From NCBI GenBank assembly GCA_963693085.1, contig OY856414.1, positions 260,099,001 to 260,163,000 of the forward strand: a stretch of DNA of 64,000 nucleotides. The letters run 5' to 3'. The number at the start of each line of letters is the position of its first letter. The stretch's first letter is position 1. The translations under genes were made by a program, and so were the position numbers. The DNA is from Alisma plantago-aquatica (Eukaryota > Streptophyta > Magnoliopsida > Alismatales > Alismataceae). Below are positions 22,710 through 34,209 of this stretch, piece after piece. The notes beneath the pieces are model-generated. The model was not told the origin of the DNA and did no database searches. It was given only the letters and a program-made list of their open reading frames with translations.

Positions 22710-25678
22710 AAGATGACAAACATTTCCAAAATATAAATCGACTAGTCTTTAAAAATGAGTTGAGTTTCATACCTGAGATTTACTTTGTGAATTTGTTCTC
22801 TTGCTTATGAAGTCTGTGCTTATTATTCCCAAAGAAGTATGGAACACAAAATCCAATCCTTTAGGGAATATAGCAGCTTTTAATGTAAAGCCAAGAGATT
22901 ATGAAACTCATTTATTGAGTTTGTCAAAGTTACCATTTTAAGATTCACATTTATTTCTCCCTCTTTGTCATTTCAAAAAGGTATCCGTTAAAAATAGAAA
23001 AGCTCCCCCTTAATATGATATCTCCTATAAAAGGATAGCCATCAAATCCTTCAAAAAAGATGTCCATTTAAAAGCCAAAAATGATATGATTAAAACTATT
23101 TTTAAGAGGCACAAATATCAAAGTAAACATCTTCTAAGGGAGTGATGAGTAGTTGCTTCCTTATTTTGTTAAATTGATCTAGTGGAAGCGGTTTTGTAAA
23201 AATATCAGCCAATTGATCTTCCGTAACAACATGATGAAGGGATACATGATTCTTAGAGATATGATCCCGTAAAAAGTGATGACGGATTTCAATATGTTTA
23301 GCTCGGCTGTGTAAAATAGGATTGTGTGCTAAGTTTATAGTGCTTGTGTTGTCACAAAAGATAGGTGTGGATGAAAAAGTAAAACCATAATCATTTAACA
23401 CTTGTTGCATATAGAGTACTTGAGCACAATAAGATCTGGATGCCATATATTCAGCTTCAGTTGTAGAGAGGGAAACCGTATTTTGTTTCGTGCTAAACTA
23501 AGATACTAAGGCTCTTCCTAACAAGAAAAAACTACCACTAGTGCTCTTGCGATCAAGTCGACAACCAGCGTAGTCGGCATCAGTATAAGCTGTAAAATCC
23601 AAGGATTGTCCTTTAGGATACCATAAACCATAACATGTGGTGCTGGCTAAGTATCGAAAAATCCGTTTGACGGCTTGAAAGTGAGAATGCATAGGCTGTG
23701 ATTGAAATCAAGCACAAAGACCAACTGAAAATATGATGTCCGGTCTAGAAGCAGTTAAGTAAAGTAAACTACCAATCATGGCTCTATATAAGGACTCATC
23801 AATAGGTTCCCCATTTCCATCCTTATCAATTTTAGTAGAGGTATCCTTTGGAGTGGTAGCATGTTTACACTGATCCATCTCAAAACATTTTAAGAGTTCA
23901 TTGGTGTACTTTTCTTGGCTTATAAAAATCCCGGCAGGCGTTTGTTTAATTTGAAAACCAAGAAAGAAAGTTAGTTCATCCATGAGGCTCATTTCAAATT
24001 CTTGTTGCATAATATCACTGAATTTTTTGCATAATGATTCGTTTGAAGCACCAAAGATAATATCATCAACATATATTTGAACAACTAGAAAATCAGATGC
24101 ATATGTTTTGAAGAATAAAGTAGAATCTGAATTTCCAATAGAAAAATCATTATCAAATAAATAGTTCTTGAGCCTTTCATACCAATTTCTAGGTGCTTAT
24201 TTCAAACCATAAAGTGCCTTCTTAAGTTTGTATACATAGTCCCCTTTTTCTGGTATTTCAAAACCTTGTGGTTGGTCAACATACAGTTCTTCTTGGATTA
24301 TCCCATTGAGAAATGAACTTTTTACATCCATTTGAAAAAGTTTGATGTTTTTGTGTGCAGCTATAGCTAGTAACATTCTCATTGCTTCAAGTCTTTCTAC
24401 TGGTGCATATGTTTCATCAAAGTCTATCCCTTCTTGTTGATTATATCCTTGTGCTACTAGCCTAGCTTTATTTCTTACCACTTCTCCTGCTTCATTTAAT
24501 TTATTTCTAAAAACCCATTTTGTTCCAATAATGGTTTTATCTTGTGGTTTAGGAACTAAGTCCCATACGTCATTTTTAGTGAATTAGTTTAATTCTTCTT
24601 GCATTGCCATTATCCAATAGTCGTCTTTGAGAGATTCAGTTACCTTTTTAGGTTCAATTATAGAGACAAATGCCATATTTGCAACATCTTTAAAAGAAGA
24701 ACGAGTTTTGACTTTATCATTTGGATTTCCAATGATTAATTCTTGAGGATGATCCTTAATGAGTCTAGGAACAAGTTGTGTTTCAACTTGGTGATCACTA
24801 GTATCGTTTTGTCATTATCATTAGGTATTGATAAATTTTCTAATTGATGAGTAAGATCAATTACTTCAAGGTTTTCAGATTGTGGTTCTTCATGAAAAGA
24901 GATGTGAATTGATTCCTCAACTTTTCTAGAAATAGTGTTGTAAACTCTAAATGCTTTGCTAGAAGTAGAATATCCCAAGAAAAATGCTTTGTATGATTTA
25001 GAGTCAAACTTGTCTCTATCCTCTTTGTTGTTTAGAATGTAGCATGTTGATCTGAAAGTATGAAAATAGTCAACACTAGGTTTCTTATTATATATGATTT
25101 CATATGGTATTTTCTTCTAATAGGAATGAACAGTTACTCTATTTAGCACATAGCAAGCTGTGTTTACCGCTTCAGCCCAAAATGTTTTAGGTGTATTATG
25201 TTAGAGCATCATAGTCCTTGCCATTTCTTGTAGTGATCGATTTTTTCTTTCAACTATACCATTTTGTACTGGAGTACGTGGAGCAGAAAAATTGTGAGTG
25301 TAGCCTTGAGATGTGCAAAATTCTTCAAATAAATGGTTCTCAAATTCTCCACCATGATCACTCCTAATTGTACATATTTTGTTTTGTAATAGATTTTCAA
25401 TCTTGGAACTAAATTTAATAAAAACTTGAATAGTGTCATCTTTGTTTGCAAGAAAGTGTACCCATGTATATCTACTATAATCATCAACAATAACAAAACA
25501 ATATCTTTTTCCACCAATAGATTGTGTCCTCATAGGTCCAAATAGATCCATATGAATGAGTTCTAAGGATCTACAGGTGCTAAGTACATTTTTGGATTTA
25601 AAAGAGGTTTTTGTTTGTTTACCCAAAGTACATGGTTCACAATTTTCAGCATGATCAAAAGATAAATTAGGCAAACCA

Positions 25679-25695
25679 CGAACAAGATCATATTT
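25679..25695. repeat. SINE target-site duplication (left copy)
   Basis: The 17-mer CGAACAAGATCATATTT is repeated at 25,804-25,820. It occurs once at the undisturbed site in copy 1 (18,538-18,554). Confidence 0.85.
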
Positions 25696-25803
25696 TTTTT
25701 TAAACATTGGCCATTCATTCATCCCGTGGCTGGGGGGTTTCGAACTTGAGACCTCTCAGTCTTACATCGATACTTTTACCATCTGGGTGCCATTTCTTTT
25801 CAC
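25696..25803 (-). mobile_element. tRNA-derived SINE inserted in copia copy 2
   Basis: The 108-bp insert is absent from copy 1 and flanked by a perfect 17-bp duplication. On the minus strand it begins GTGAAAAGAAATGGCACC. It has an A-box-like TGGCACCCAGATGGT (25,778-25,792), a B-box-like AGTTCGAAACC (25,736-25,746), and a 3' A-run (plus-strand T-run at the left edge). This is the layout of a pol III SINE mobilised by a LINE. The family name is not recognised. The element is unusually short for a plant SINE, so it may be a short family or a partial copy. Confidence 0.8.
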
Positions 25804-25820
25804 CGAACAAGATCATATTT
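25804..25820. repeat. SINE target-site duplication (right copy)
   Basis: This is an exact copy of 25,679-25,695. Confidence 0.85.
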
Positions 25821-26318
25821 AACTAGCTTTTTGATAACATGTGAACTAGCATGACCCAATTTTCGATGCCATAGTTGTAAAGAATTTTCATTTGCAAGTA
25901 AGCATTTTCCAACTACATATTTCATAGAGTTAGGTCTAAGAATATAAAGATTTCCAACTCTTTTTCCTTCATAAACAACATTTGTAGTATTTTCTATTGG
26001 TAACTTGTATCAGTTTTTATTGAATAAAACATCATATCCACTATCACATAATTGACTAACACTTATTAAATTATGGTGCAAGCCATCAACAAGTAAAACA
26101 TTCTTTATTTCAAGATTTGTACCAATATTACCTATTCCAACAATTTTACCTTTACCATTGTCTCCAAAAGTAACTGTTCCACTTTTCTTTTCCTCAAAAG
26201 TTTGAAATGCATCCTTGTTTCCGGTCATGTGTTTGGAACATCCACTGTCAACCACCCAATCCTGCATTAAAATGTAGGTTTTGGTACCCATGTGATGGTC
26301 CGTTATGGTTAGATACAT

Positions 26319-26785
26319 ATAATTTCAAATGGAACATGTTTTAACAAAGAAAGCTGATCAGAACATCATTCGGTCGACAAAAGTTCGACCGACATGTGTC
26401 TCGATTGACCAATTTGTCGATCGTGAAAGTTGTTGTATTATCGATTAGAACTGAATAGGAGCAGGAGTCCATTCGGTCGACCATTTTTGATCGATTTTTG
26501 TTCCGATTGATCATTTCTCGACCGGAATAGTTTCTGTTTCACAAAGATTTCTGTTGTATATTTTGGTATGTCACATGCATTTGCTCGGTCGAAGTTTTCT
26601 CGACCGAGAGTATCTGAGTCGAACTGTTTGTCGACCGAAACTATTTCTATTTGTTTCAGTAATCTATTTATATCAGTTCTGAATTTAAAACAATACATGA
26701 AGCTATTTGTTTAGTTGAGATAAGACATTTTGATTTTCAAGAGTAAGCATTAGATCATATCTCAACTAAATTACATTCAAGTTTT
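26319..26785 (-). repeat. gag-pol spacer of internal copy 2 with palindrome array
   Basis: It has three palindrome pairs (26,369-26,640) at the same places as in copy 1. Several arms have decayed (CGATTGA, TTGATCGA, CCGATTGA), while the first palindrome and the CTCGGTCGA...TCGACCGAG unit remain perfect. Confidence 0.65.
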
Positions 26786-28511
26786 CTAAGTTTGAGGTTT
26801 AGGGACCCAAACTAACTCACAATCCTTCTTCTTATAAGGGAATGAAAAAGAATAATGTCCAAGACGTAGACAAAAATGACAAGAAATAGAGTCAATTTCA
26901 TTTCTTTTTCTAGGATTTTGAATTGTAGTTTTAGGTACAAACATGGTCTTAGTCTTGGATGCTTGAGCTCTTTTACCTTTTGGAACATATCCCAAGCCTC
27001 TTCCTCCATTGTAGCTAGAGGAATTTTTTAGAATATTATCAAGAATGTCATTTCCCTTTAAACCAGTTATTTCTCTTTGTAGCTTAGCAATCTCATCCAT
27101 CTTCTTATTTATATCTATTCTTGCTTTATCTAGGTCAGATAACAGAGAGTTTCTTTCCTTAACAACATTATCATAATCTAGATGATTACATAGAATAGGT
27201 TGAGTCTGAAAATTATTTAGTTTAGCAAGCAAATCAACCTTTTCTTGAGAAATAAGATCATGGTTCATTTATAAAGTAAGTAATTTTCTATTACAATCAT
27301 TTAAGGATGTTTGTAAAGACAAATTTTCAAGAGAAATATTGTTCTTTTCAGAAGAGAGATCATTTAATCTAGCATATAATTCCTCATTTGTTTTGGTGAT
27401 CTTCTTTAGTTTATTTTTGTAGTCAACATATTTTTCATGAGTTTCTTGTAGACTAGCAATTAAATCTTCTTTAGGTAGATCAAGAAGGCTTACCTCTTGG
27501 GAATCTTCATCATCTTATTTTGCCATAAGACATTCCACCTTTTCTTCGCCACTTTCACTCTCACTTGACTCATCCCATACAGCTTTATAAGCTTTTTCTC
27601 CCTTCTTTTTGTGTGAGCTTTTCTTTCCTTTCTTTGCTTTAGGACATTCATTTTTTGAGATGTCCTTTCTTTCCACACTCAAAACACCTAGGAGGATAAG
27701 AAGAAGAACTAGAAATTTTGTTAGATCTAAATCTTCTATATTTCTTACCATTGACAATTAAGGCTTCTTCTCCTTCTTCTTCACTTGTTTCATCACTTTC
27801 CGGTGTGATGATCTTTGAAGCTTTTAGAGCCACATCTTTCTTTCTCCCTTGTTGAAGTTCACATTCTCTTCTTTCTTCTTCTTCTAAAGTTGCCTCATGA
27901 GCTTCTAGGTTGCCAATGAGTTGTTCCATCCTTAGTCGGGTGAGGTCATTTGCTTCTTCAATGGCCGTCACTTTGGGCTTGTATTTGGGGTGGAGAGATC
28001 TAAGAATCTTTGACACCTGATCTTCCTCACTAATCACTTTACCTAAAGCATTCAAACCATTTACAATAGAAGAGAAGTTTGCATACATTTCACTAATATA
28101 TTCATTTTTATCCGTACGGAATTGTTCAAATTTCTATTTAAGCATTCCAATTTTAGAATTCTTAACTTGCACAGTTCCTTCATATGTTATAGAAAGTCTA
28201 TGCCAAATTTCATAAGCCGTTTCAGAATTTGATATTCTATTAAATTCACCAACTGAAATTGAACAATAAAGTATACTTACAGCCTTTGCATTCATTTGGG
28301 AAGACTTTACCGTATTAGTATCCCAAGTTGCATATTCCGCTTGAGGAAGTTCATAAGGGATTGATACCATTCTCCATAAATCCCAACTGATCCCTTGGAA
28401 GAAAAATTGCATCCTTCTCTTCCAGTAGGTGTAGTTAGTACCATCAAATGCAGGAGGCCTAGCCACAAGCGTTCCTTCCAGGTTGAGGTTGTTGAGCAAC
28501 CCATCACCCAT
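26786..28511 (-). pseudogene. gag: gag of copia internal copy 2, broken
   Basis: It starts at ATG 28,511 (MGDGLLNNLNLEG) and keeps the two Trp codons that are stops in copy 1. Breaks: TAG at 28,134 (CAG in copy 1), a one-base insertion near 27,655 inside the first zinc knuckle, TAA near 27,515 (GAA in copy 1) and TAA near 27,272. The second knuckle reads CHFCLRLGHYSFSF, losing its last Cys. It has the same domain plan as copy 1 and is non-functional. Confidence 0.85.
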
Positions 28512-28541
28512 TCTTCAAGACTTGGTTAGAGCTCCTTGAAG

Positions 28542-28556
28542 CCTTCTATGATACCA
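28542..28556 (-). other. Damaged primer-binding site, internal copy 2
   Basis: The minus strand reads TGGTATCATAGAAGG; copy 1 has TGGTATCAGAGCAGG. The two mismatches to tRNA-Met suggest weakened priming. Confidence 0.7.
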
Positions 28557-28558
28557 AT

Positions 28559-29977
28559 TGAAAAACCACTAGAGGAGGGGTGAATAGGGTTTTATGATAA
28601 TTTTATTATAATTTAACTCTATCAACCACAATTGAAATAATAAGAAGGAGACAAGGTGTTTAGAGTGGTTCCAACCTTAGCAAATACTAAGGCAGTCAAT
28701 CCACTACCCGGTTGCTTACCCAACCGGGATTTTGAAAGTATTAAATTTTATTACCTCTCAAGGAATTTACATAAAATTACAATACTTTCTACACCCTTTG
28801 GACAACCTTCACCTTGAAGTAGTTGCACCAACTTTGAAGCAGCCTTCTTGAAGTAACTTCAAGCTCCCCCTTGAAGTAGCCTTCCTCTTGAAGTAGCTTC
28901 CCATTACAACAGCCTTCTAGAAGTAGTCCAAAGCCTCCTTCTTCACCAAGAAGATTAAACCTCTCCAATCCGCAACCTCCAACCCTAGGAGTAGTAGGGA
29001 GAGTACAAGCAATAAGAGTGAACAAGAAAGGAAAAGGAAATTACAATTACCACTTTGAAGCACAAGGCTTGATTTGCCTATATCAAGCGTATAGATCTCA
29101 TAACCAATGAGTATTGAAGTGTAGGTTTAGTGGATAGGAGATGCTAGCCTATAGGACACAAATTTAGAGCAAGGGAAGTGAGTAGCCAATGCTAGTGTTG
29201 CTCAATTGCTCAAAACAGATTGCCAATTGCAAGTGTAAGCTCAAGTATATCACAAGTGTATATTAGTGAGTTTAGGTGTCCTAAGGCATGTCCTATTTAT
29301 AGAAATGACCTACAAGTACTTAAGGACGTTCTAGACACTTTCTAGGGGGTTCCAAGTGCTTAACTAGCTATTAGGTACACTTTAGTTACTTTAGCAACGG
29401 CTAGTTAATTAATTCTGAAAAGTACAGACAGAGACATTCTTGGTCGAGAGATTGTCGACCGACATCCCAGTCGGTCGAAGTTTTGTCGACCGAGGGACTG
29501 TCTGGAGTTAAGTGTATATAATGTTCTGATTCAACTCCCAACTACTTTGTCTTGTGTGTCTAACGGCTACCTAGGTCATTCTCGGTCGAAGAGTTTGTCG
29601 ACTGAGAGTGTCTCGGTCGAGAAGTTTGTCGACCGAGAATGACCTTGTTTCAACATTTTAAACTAAGTACTAAGTGTGTGTATGAGTGTGCAGATGTGAC
29701 ACTATTTTAGGGGATGACCTATCTAAGTGTTGTGATTGGCTAAGGAAGATCTAATGCTTGATTTACATGATGTATAAGTACTTGTACATTATGTATTTGT
29801 ACAAGTTTTACAATTGATTACATTCATGAAATTAAAGCAATTTTAGCATATAGATCTTCCAAATATTTGTCATCCACTTTATTCCTGCAACACTCAAGTA
29901 GCACGTTAGATCGAAAAGAATGAAATGTTTGTCATTATCTAAACAAAGGGATTTAAATGATGTCCATTTAGCCAACA
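28559..29977 (-). repeat. LTR C (5' LTR of internal copy 2)
   Basis: The LTR is 1,419 bp, the same length as LTR A, and retains the 17-bp segment missing in B. It ends with ...TTTAGCCAACA, followed by the TTATG duplication. Confidence 0.85.
29435..29641. repeat. Paired-palindrome array in LTR C
   Basis: Blocks at 29,435-29,492 and 29,577-29,641. This is the best-preserved of the three LTR arrays: GTCGGTCGA - AGTTTTG - TCGACCGAG and CTCGGTCGA - GAAGTTTG - TCGACCGAG are intact. Confidence 0.75.
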
Positions 29978-29982
29978 TTATG
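29978..29982. repeat. TTATG target-site duplication, right end of the compound copia
   Basis: It matches 14,129-14,133. The sequence continues TACTAAGGCTGGG, the interrupted host locus. Confidence 0.8.
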
Positions 29983-31960
29983 TACTAAGGCTGGGGTTTC
30001 TGAGGCATCGAGGGAGATTAGGTCGAGCAGAAAGAGAGTAGTTGAATGGTACATATGCTTACAATAAGTGTTCACGACTGTTGAGTCTAATTAATGTTGT
30101 CATTTTCCTGGTTGAGGGAAGTGAATCTAGGAGTTGGTGGTGCTTGTGAGGAGGTGTCTAGTTTTAGTATCAACCATAGCCGTCATTTCTAGTCAGGTTG
30201 TAGAGGAGCAAATTGGGGGTGGAAACCGCAATTGGGAGATGTTATGGTGTTCGGTTCATTGAAAAGTTGGTAAAGGGATCATCATTGTTCTGTAGGCATC
30301 CACTTGAGTCAGAGGGGTAGGGTTAAGTAGGTATAGGGATGGGTCAACTCTTGGTTTGACCATATAATTAGTTTAGTTTTTCAATGAACTTCTCCTCTTT
30401 AACTTCCTATTTTCAAGTATTTATAACTCTTAAGTTATTTTGTCTTTGGACTCAGAATTCTCAACATACATTTAAGTTGCATTAATCTAATTTTTGAAAA
30501 CACTCACTCAGATATTTAAGATTATGAGTGTGTTAACAAATTTATTGTCTTAATTAACACAATTACAATAATATAATTGCATTATGGGTGTGATTCTAAT
30601 TCTAGTAGTCCATAACTGGTTTCTACTGTTTAATTGTGGGTTCCAAGTGGAATGTCAAGATCTGAATGAAGAAAAGTTGCATTTTCGTTCTTTAATTTCA
30701 AGGGAATTCAATGAAGTTAAATATGTATCAAAATTTAGCAAATGGGTTATCAATATTACAGAATTATGAGTAATAGCTCAAAATTAAATCCAGTAACAAA
30801 ATCTAGTACGTTACAGGATGCGACCGTTTTATTGATGATCTTGAAATTGACTCACCTACAATTGAATGTAGGTAATGAACTGGGATTTTACAGAGGCAAG
30901 ATCAAGTAGCAGCCATGTTGTTCAAAATAGAATGCCAATGCAGATAGTAGATGGGAATTAGGACAATCCTCTCAAGATGCAACAACGGTGTCAATGTAAA
31001 TCACACACACACACAAAGTGATGAAGGCAAGAAAATTGACTTGGTTATTCTTTCATTGATCAACCATAATGTGTGAAGCAAATGGTTTTCAATAACAATA
31101 GTTAATTATTGTTAGGAATAGAGAGAGACTCAATGAATGAGTTTCTCAAATAGATACTACTAGTGGTCTAATAACGGAAGGAAAAGAGACATGCACATAA
31201 CAAGGGTAGTTATCCTAAACTAAAAATCGAATCAAATTGAATTAAATAAATATGCACCATGTGTAAAAGTTTTATTAGAGGGTCAAGAAGCAAAACCAAA
31301 TACCATGCCCACAGGTTTCTGGATTGAACATTCTTAAACCCCCTTGGAGTACCCTACCTTGTATGTGCATAAAACGTTTTCCCTCTATCTCCATATCAAA
31401 GGAGAAGGGAGGTTTTAATGTTCACCCATGTGTCACTAAGTCTTCCCTTTGACTTTGAAATTTCACTTATATAACAACAAGCGAGGTGCTTGATTTCCTT
31501 TTATTTTTGAAGAGGAGTGTGTCTATCTTTTTCTTATATGGTATGAAGATTGTTGTTTCTTTCCATTCATGAGTGCTCCATTTGGGATTTGAATGTGCAA
31601 CTTGACATACTTATTAATTAGGATAACTCACAAATGCTAAGCATCCCCAAAATATATCACTCCTACATGTATTATGGTGGCACACTTTGGTTGCATACCA
31701 ACCTACCTAATCAACTTGATTATTCATCCAAAAATTTCAAACCCTTGCTCGTAACATTAGTGGCCATGTTGTAGAAATGTGCATCAATTACATTCTTTTT
31801 AAAGATAAGATCTAGGTTATTTATAAGTTATAGAAAAAAAATGAGTTATTCAATCATAATAATATAAATAAATTTTGCTTGAGTTTACTATAAAAACAAT
31901 TATAGGATAATTGTGTATTTATGGCTAATCATTTTTGTTATTTATGAGTGCTTGGATTGA
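29983..31960. other. Intergenic stretch, nothing recognised
   Basis: 29,983-30,360 is GC-richer and continues the locus left of the copia insertion; the rest is AT-rich. A 61-codon frame (30,584-30,769) has a hydrophobic start but no known domain. A CACACACACACA run lies near 31,002. A block near 31,000-31,100 has a vague LTR-like look, but I cannot place it. Confidence 0.5.
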
Positions 31961-32908
31961 TCATGCATCGTTTAAACCCCACAAGTTGTTCCAAAAATTA
32001 TTGTTGTCTAAGAGTATATCTTGGATCAAACCTAGATGGATCATGGATCCTTTAAACCCCACAAGTTATCCCAGGAATGGTTTTTGTCTAAGAGTATAAC
32101 TTGAATCCAACCTAGATGGATCTTGGATCCTTTAAACCCTATAGGATGTCCTAAAAATGATCATTATCTAAGAGTATATGTTGAATCAAACTTGGATGGA
32201 TCCTAGATCCTATAAAACCCAGAGGTTGTCCCAAAAATGATTTTGTCTAAGAGAATATCTTGAATCAAACCTAGATGGATCGTAGATCCTTTAAACCCCA
32301 CATACTGCCCTGAAAAATGATTGTTGTATAAGAGCATATCTTGAACAAAACCTGCGTGGATCATGGATCCTTTAAACCCCACAGGCTATCATAACAATTT
32401 TTGTCTAAAAGTATATCTTGAAGAAAATGTAGATGGATCCAAGATCCTTTAAACCCCACAATCTGTCCCAAAAATGATTGTCGTCTAAAAGTATATATTG
32501 AATTAAAATCTAGATTGATAGTGGATCCTTTAAACCCCACACTCTATCCCAAAAAAAATTGTTTTCTAAGAGTATATCTTGAACCAAACCTAGATGGGTC
32601 ATGGATCCTTTGAACCCTATTGTCTCTCCTGAAAAAGCTTGTTGTCTTAGAGTATGTCTTGAATCAAACCTACATGAATCATGGATCCTTTAAACCCTAC
32701 AAGTTGTCCCAAAAATGATTGTTGTATAAAATTATATCTCGTATCATTCCTAGATTGATCCTAGATCCTTTGAACCCCACATGTTATCCCAAAAATTATT
32801 GTTTTCTAGTAGTATATCATCAATTAAACCTACATTTATCTGGAATCCTTTAAACCCCATAAGATGTCCCAGAAACAAATTTTGTGTAAGATTATATCTT
32901 GAATAAAC
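31961..32908. repeat. 80-bp tandem satellite, about 12 units
   Basis: Units start at 31,961, 32,041, 32,121, 32,201 and so on, with a regular step close to 80 bp. Each has a core GGATCCTTTAAACCCCACA-like stretch, then TGTCCCAAAAATGATTG, then TAAGAGTATATCTTGAA and CAAACCTAGATGGA. Units are diverged from each other with small indels, so the array is old. It ends at the ATG of a small frame at 32,909, probably by chance. Confidence 0.85.
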
Positions 32909-34200
32909 ATGTTTCTTTACAAGAAGACCTGCGAAGGTGAGGCAGAAGATAGTATCGGCAAGAAAATTATTTCCTATATATATAAAGTATATAGGTATGT
33001 TGGGTGGACTTTTAGTGCAAATAGAAAATCCAATACCAGCATTCCAATTGTCTTAGTTCATTGTGAATATTACACCCTAGAGCAAAAGAATCAACCACTA
33101 AATTGTCAAGATTTTTTTCCAACTGATCATATTTATAAAGACGACATGGTAAGGTGTATAGGTAGAAGGGGAATTTAGTAGTAAGACTGGTGATTGGCTT
33201 AGGACAATTTATAATGGCCCATCAAAAGGAGATTTTTAGTTGTTCATTCCAGGAAGCCTTCAAGGCACGCAAACAAGCACCTTGACAAGTATTGCACATG
33301 CTTTCAAAACCAAAACAAATGGTACTTCTTAAAAGTCACCATGTTAAGCATATTGTTTTTAGATTCAATATATATGATATGGTGTTAATTAGGCTTCCTA
33401 ATTCATTTATATGATCACAATTACTTTCATTATAGTCATTGGAGTTATAGACAAGAATAGAAAATTTTCCAAATTTAATTAAAGAACCATAAACAAACCT
33501 AGAACATGTCTTGCAACATGTAAATGATTTTACCTTTAGTAACATCGTCACGCTTAATCTAATGAAAAGTAAAGTTAAAAGGACAAGATGAGTCACTACC
33601 TCTTTTTTAAAATTTGACTCAACCCATTATATTGATAAGAAGTAACATTTACCAAATCTTGGGAATGATGATCTTATTACAACCCAAGAATATACTAGGC
33701 ACCCATAATCATTTTATAAATTAGTATTGGATTAAATAACTAAAATAATGTATTGAGCTACAATATAAAGGAAATAAAAATATATAATTGGAGAACATGA
33801 TGTATTTTGACATGTCATTACCGCCTCCTGATGAAAAAAGTGATTTGCTCATGGATTTTATGATTTTAGTTGTAATAAAATCCAATCACCAAGGTATACC
33901 CCATGGTTAACATCCATAAAGGAAAATAAGGATGAATCAGAAGAAAATAAAAGATTAAGATTCATTAACATTGGATCAATTAATCATTAAAAAATCAAAA
34001 TAGTGTAAATGTTTAGATTAATTATTACAAGATGAATACTATCATAGCATATGATTAAAGGAAGAAGTTTGTTACAAAGCCAAGATCAAACATTTAAGAT
34101 CACGTGACTTAATCCAGAAAGACAACCATATAAAATAAATAACAAACTTGTAAATAAAATCACTTAAATGAGAGTGAGCCCAAATGGAATGAATTCAAAT
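32909..34200. other. Intergenic stretch, nothing recognised
   Basis: An 89-codon plus-strand frame (32,909-33,178) follows the satellite directly; it contains no domain I know and is probably chance. The remainder is AT-rich with no element signatures. Confidence 0.45.
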
Positions 34201-34209
34201 ACCTCAACA

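Larger units (their letters stand above)
23102..26318 (-). pseudogene. pol: pol of copia internal copy 2, heavily broken
   Basis: It carries the same domains as copy 1. Breaks include: TGA at 26,010; a SINE insertion at 25,696-25,803 in the pre-integrase region; TAA at 25,201; a frameshift near 24,815; TAA near 24,586; TAA at 24,197; TGA at 23,708; TAG at 23,498. The open pieces are protease (26,010-26,318), integrase (25,201-25,695, with all three catalytic positions including HMDLFGP), reverse transcriptase (23,708-24,481 in pieces) and RNase H (23,102-23,692 in pieces). It cannot make a functional polyprotein and is much more decayed than copy 1. Confidence 0.85.
14134..29977 (-). mobile_element. 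Compound SIRE-type Ty1/copia element: three LTRs, two internal copies
   Basis: The order is LTR A - internal 1 - LTR B - internal 2 - LTR C, all in minus orientation. The outer ends carry a TTATG duplication, while LTR B has none. Lineage evidence: a UBN2-type gag with two CCHC knuckles and a long coiled-coil stretch, pol order PR-INT-RT-RNH, a tRNA-Met primer site, and an AAAAAGGGGGAGAT tract before TGTTGGC. This end is typical of SIRE/Maximus copia elements. No env-like ORF lies between RNase H and the 3' LTR. Internal 1 is nearly intact; internal 2 has many stops, frameshifts and a SINE. LTR-mediated unequal recombination is the likely origin. Confidence 0.85.

Noticed and set aside
25696..25803. 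tRNA gene
   Set aside because: It has A/B-box-like motifs but no cloverleaf. The 17-bp duplication and A-run show a SINE.
14134..29977. Two independent copia insertions side by side
   Set aside because: They share the middle LTR B, which has no flanking duplication. Only the outermost ends carry TTATG.
31961..32908. CRISPR array
   Set aside because: The whole 80-bp unit repeats, with no unique spacers. The genome is a plant.
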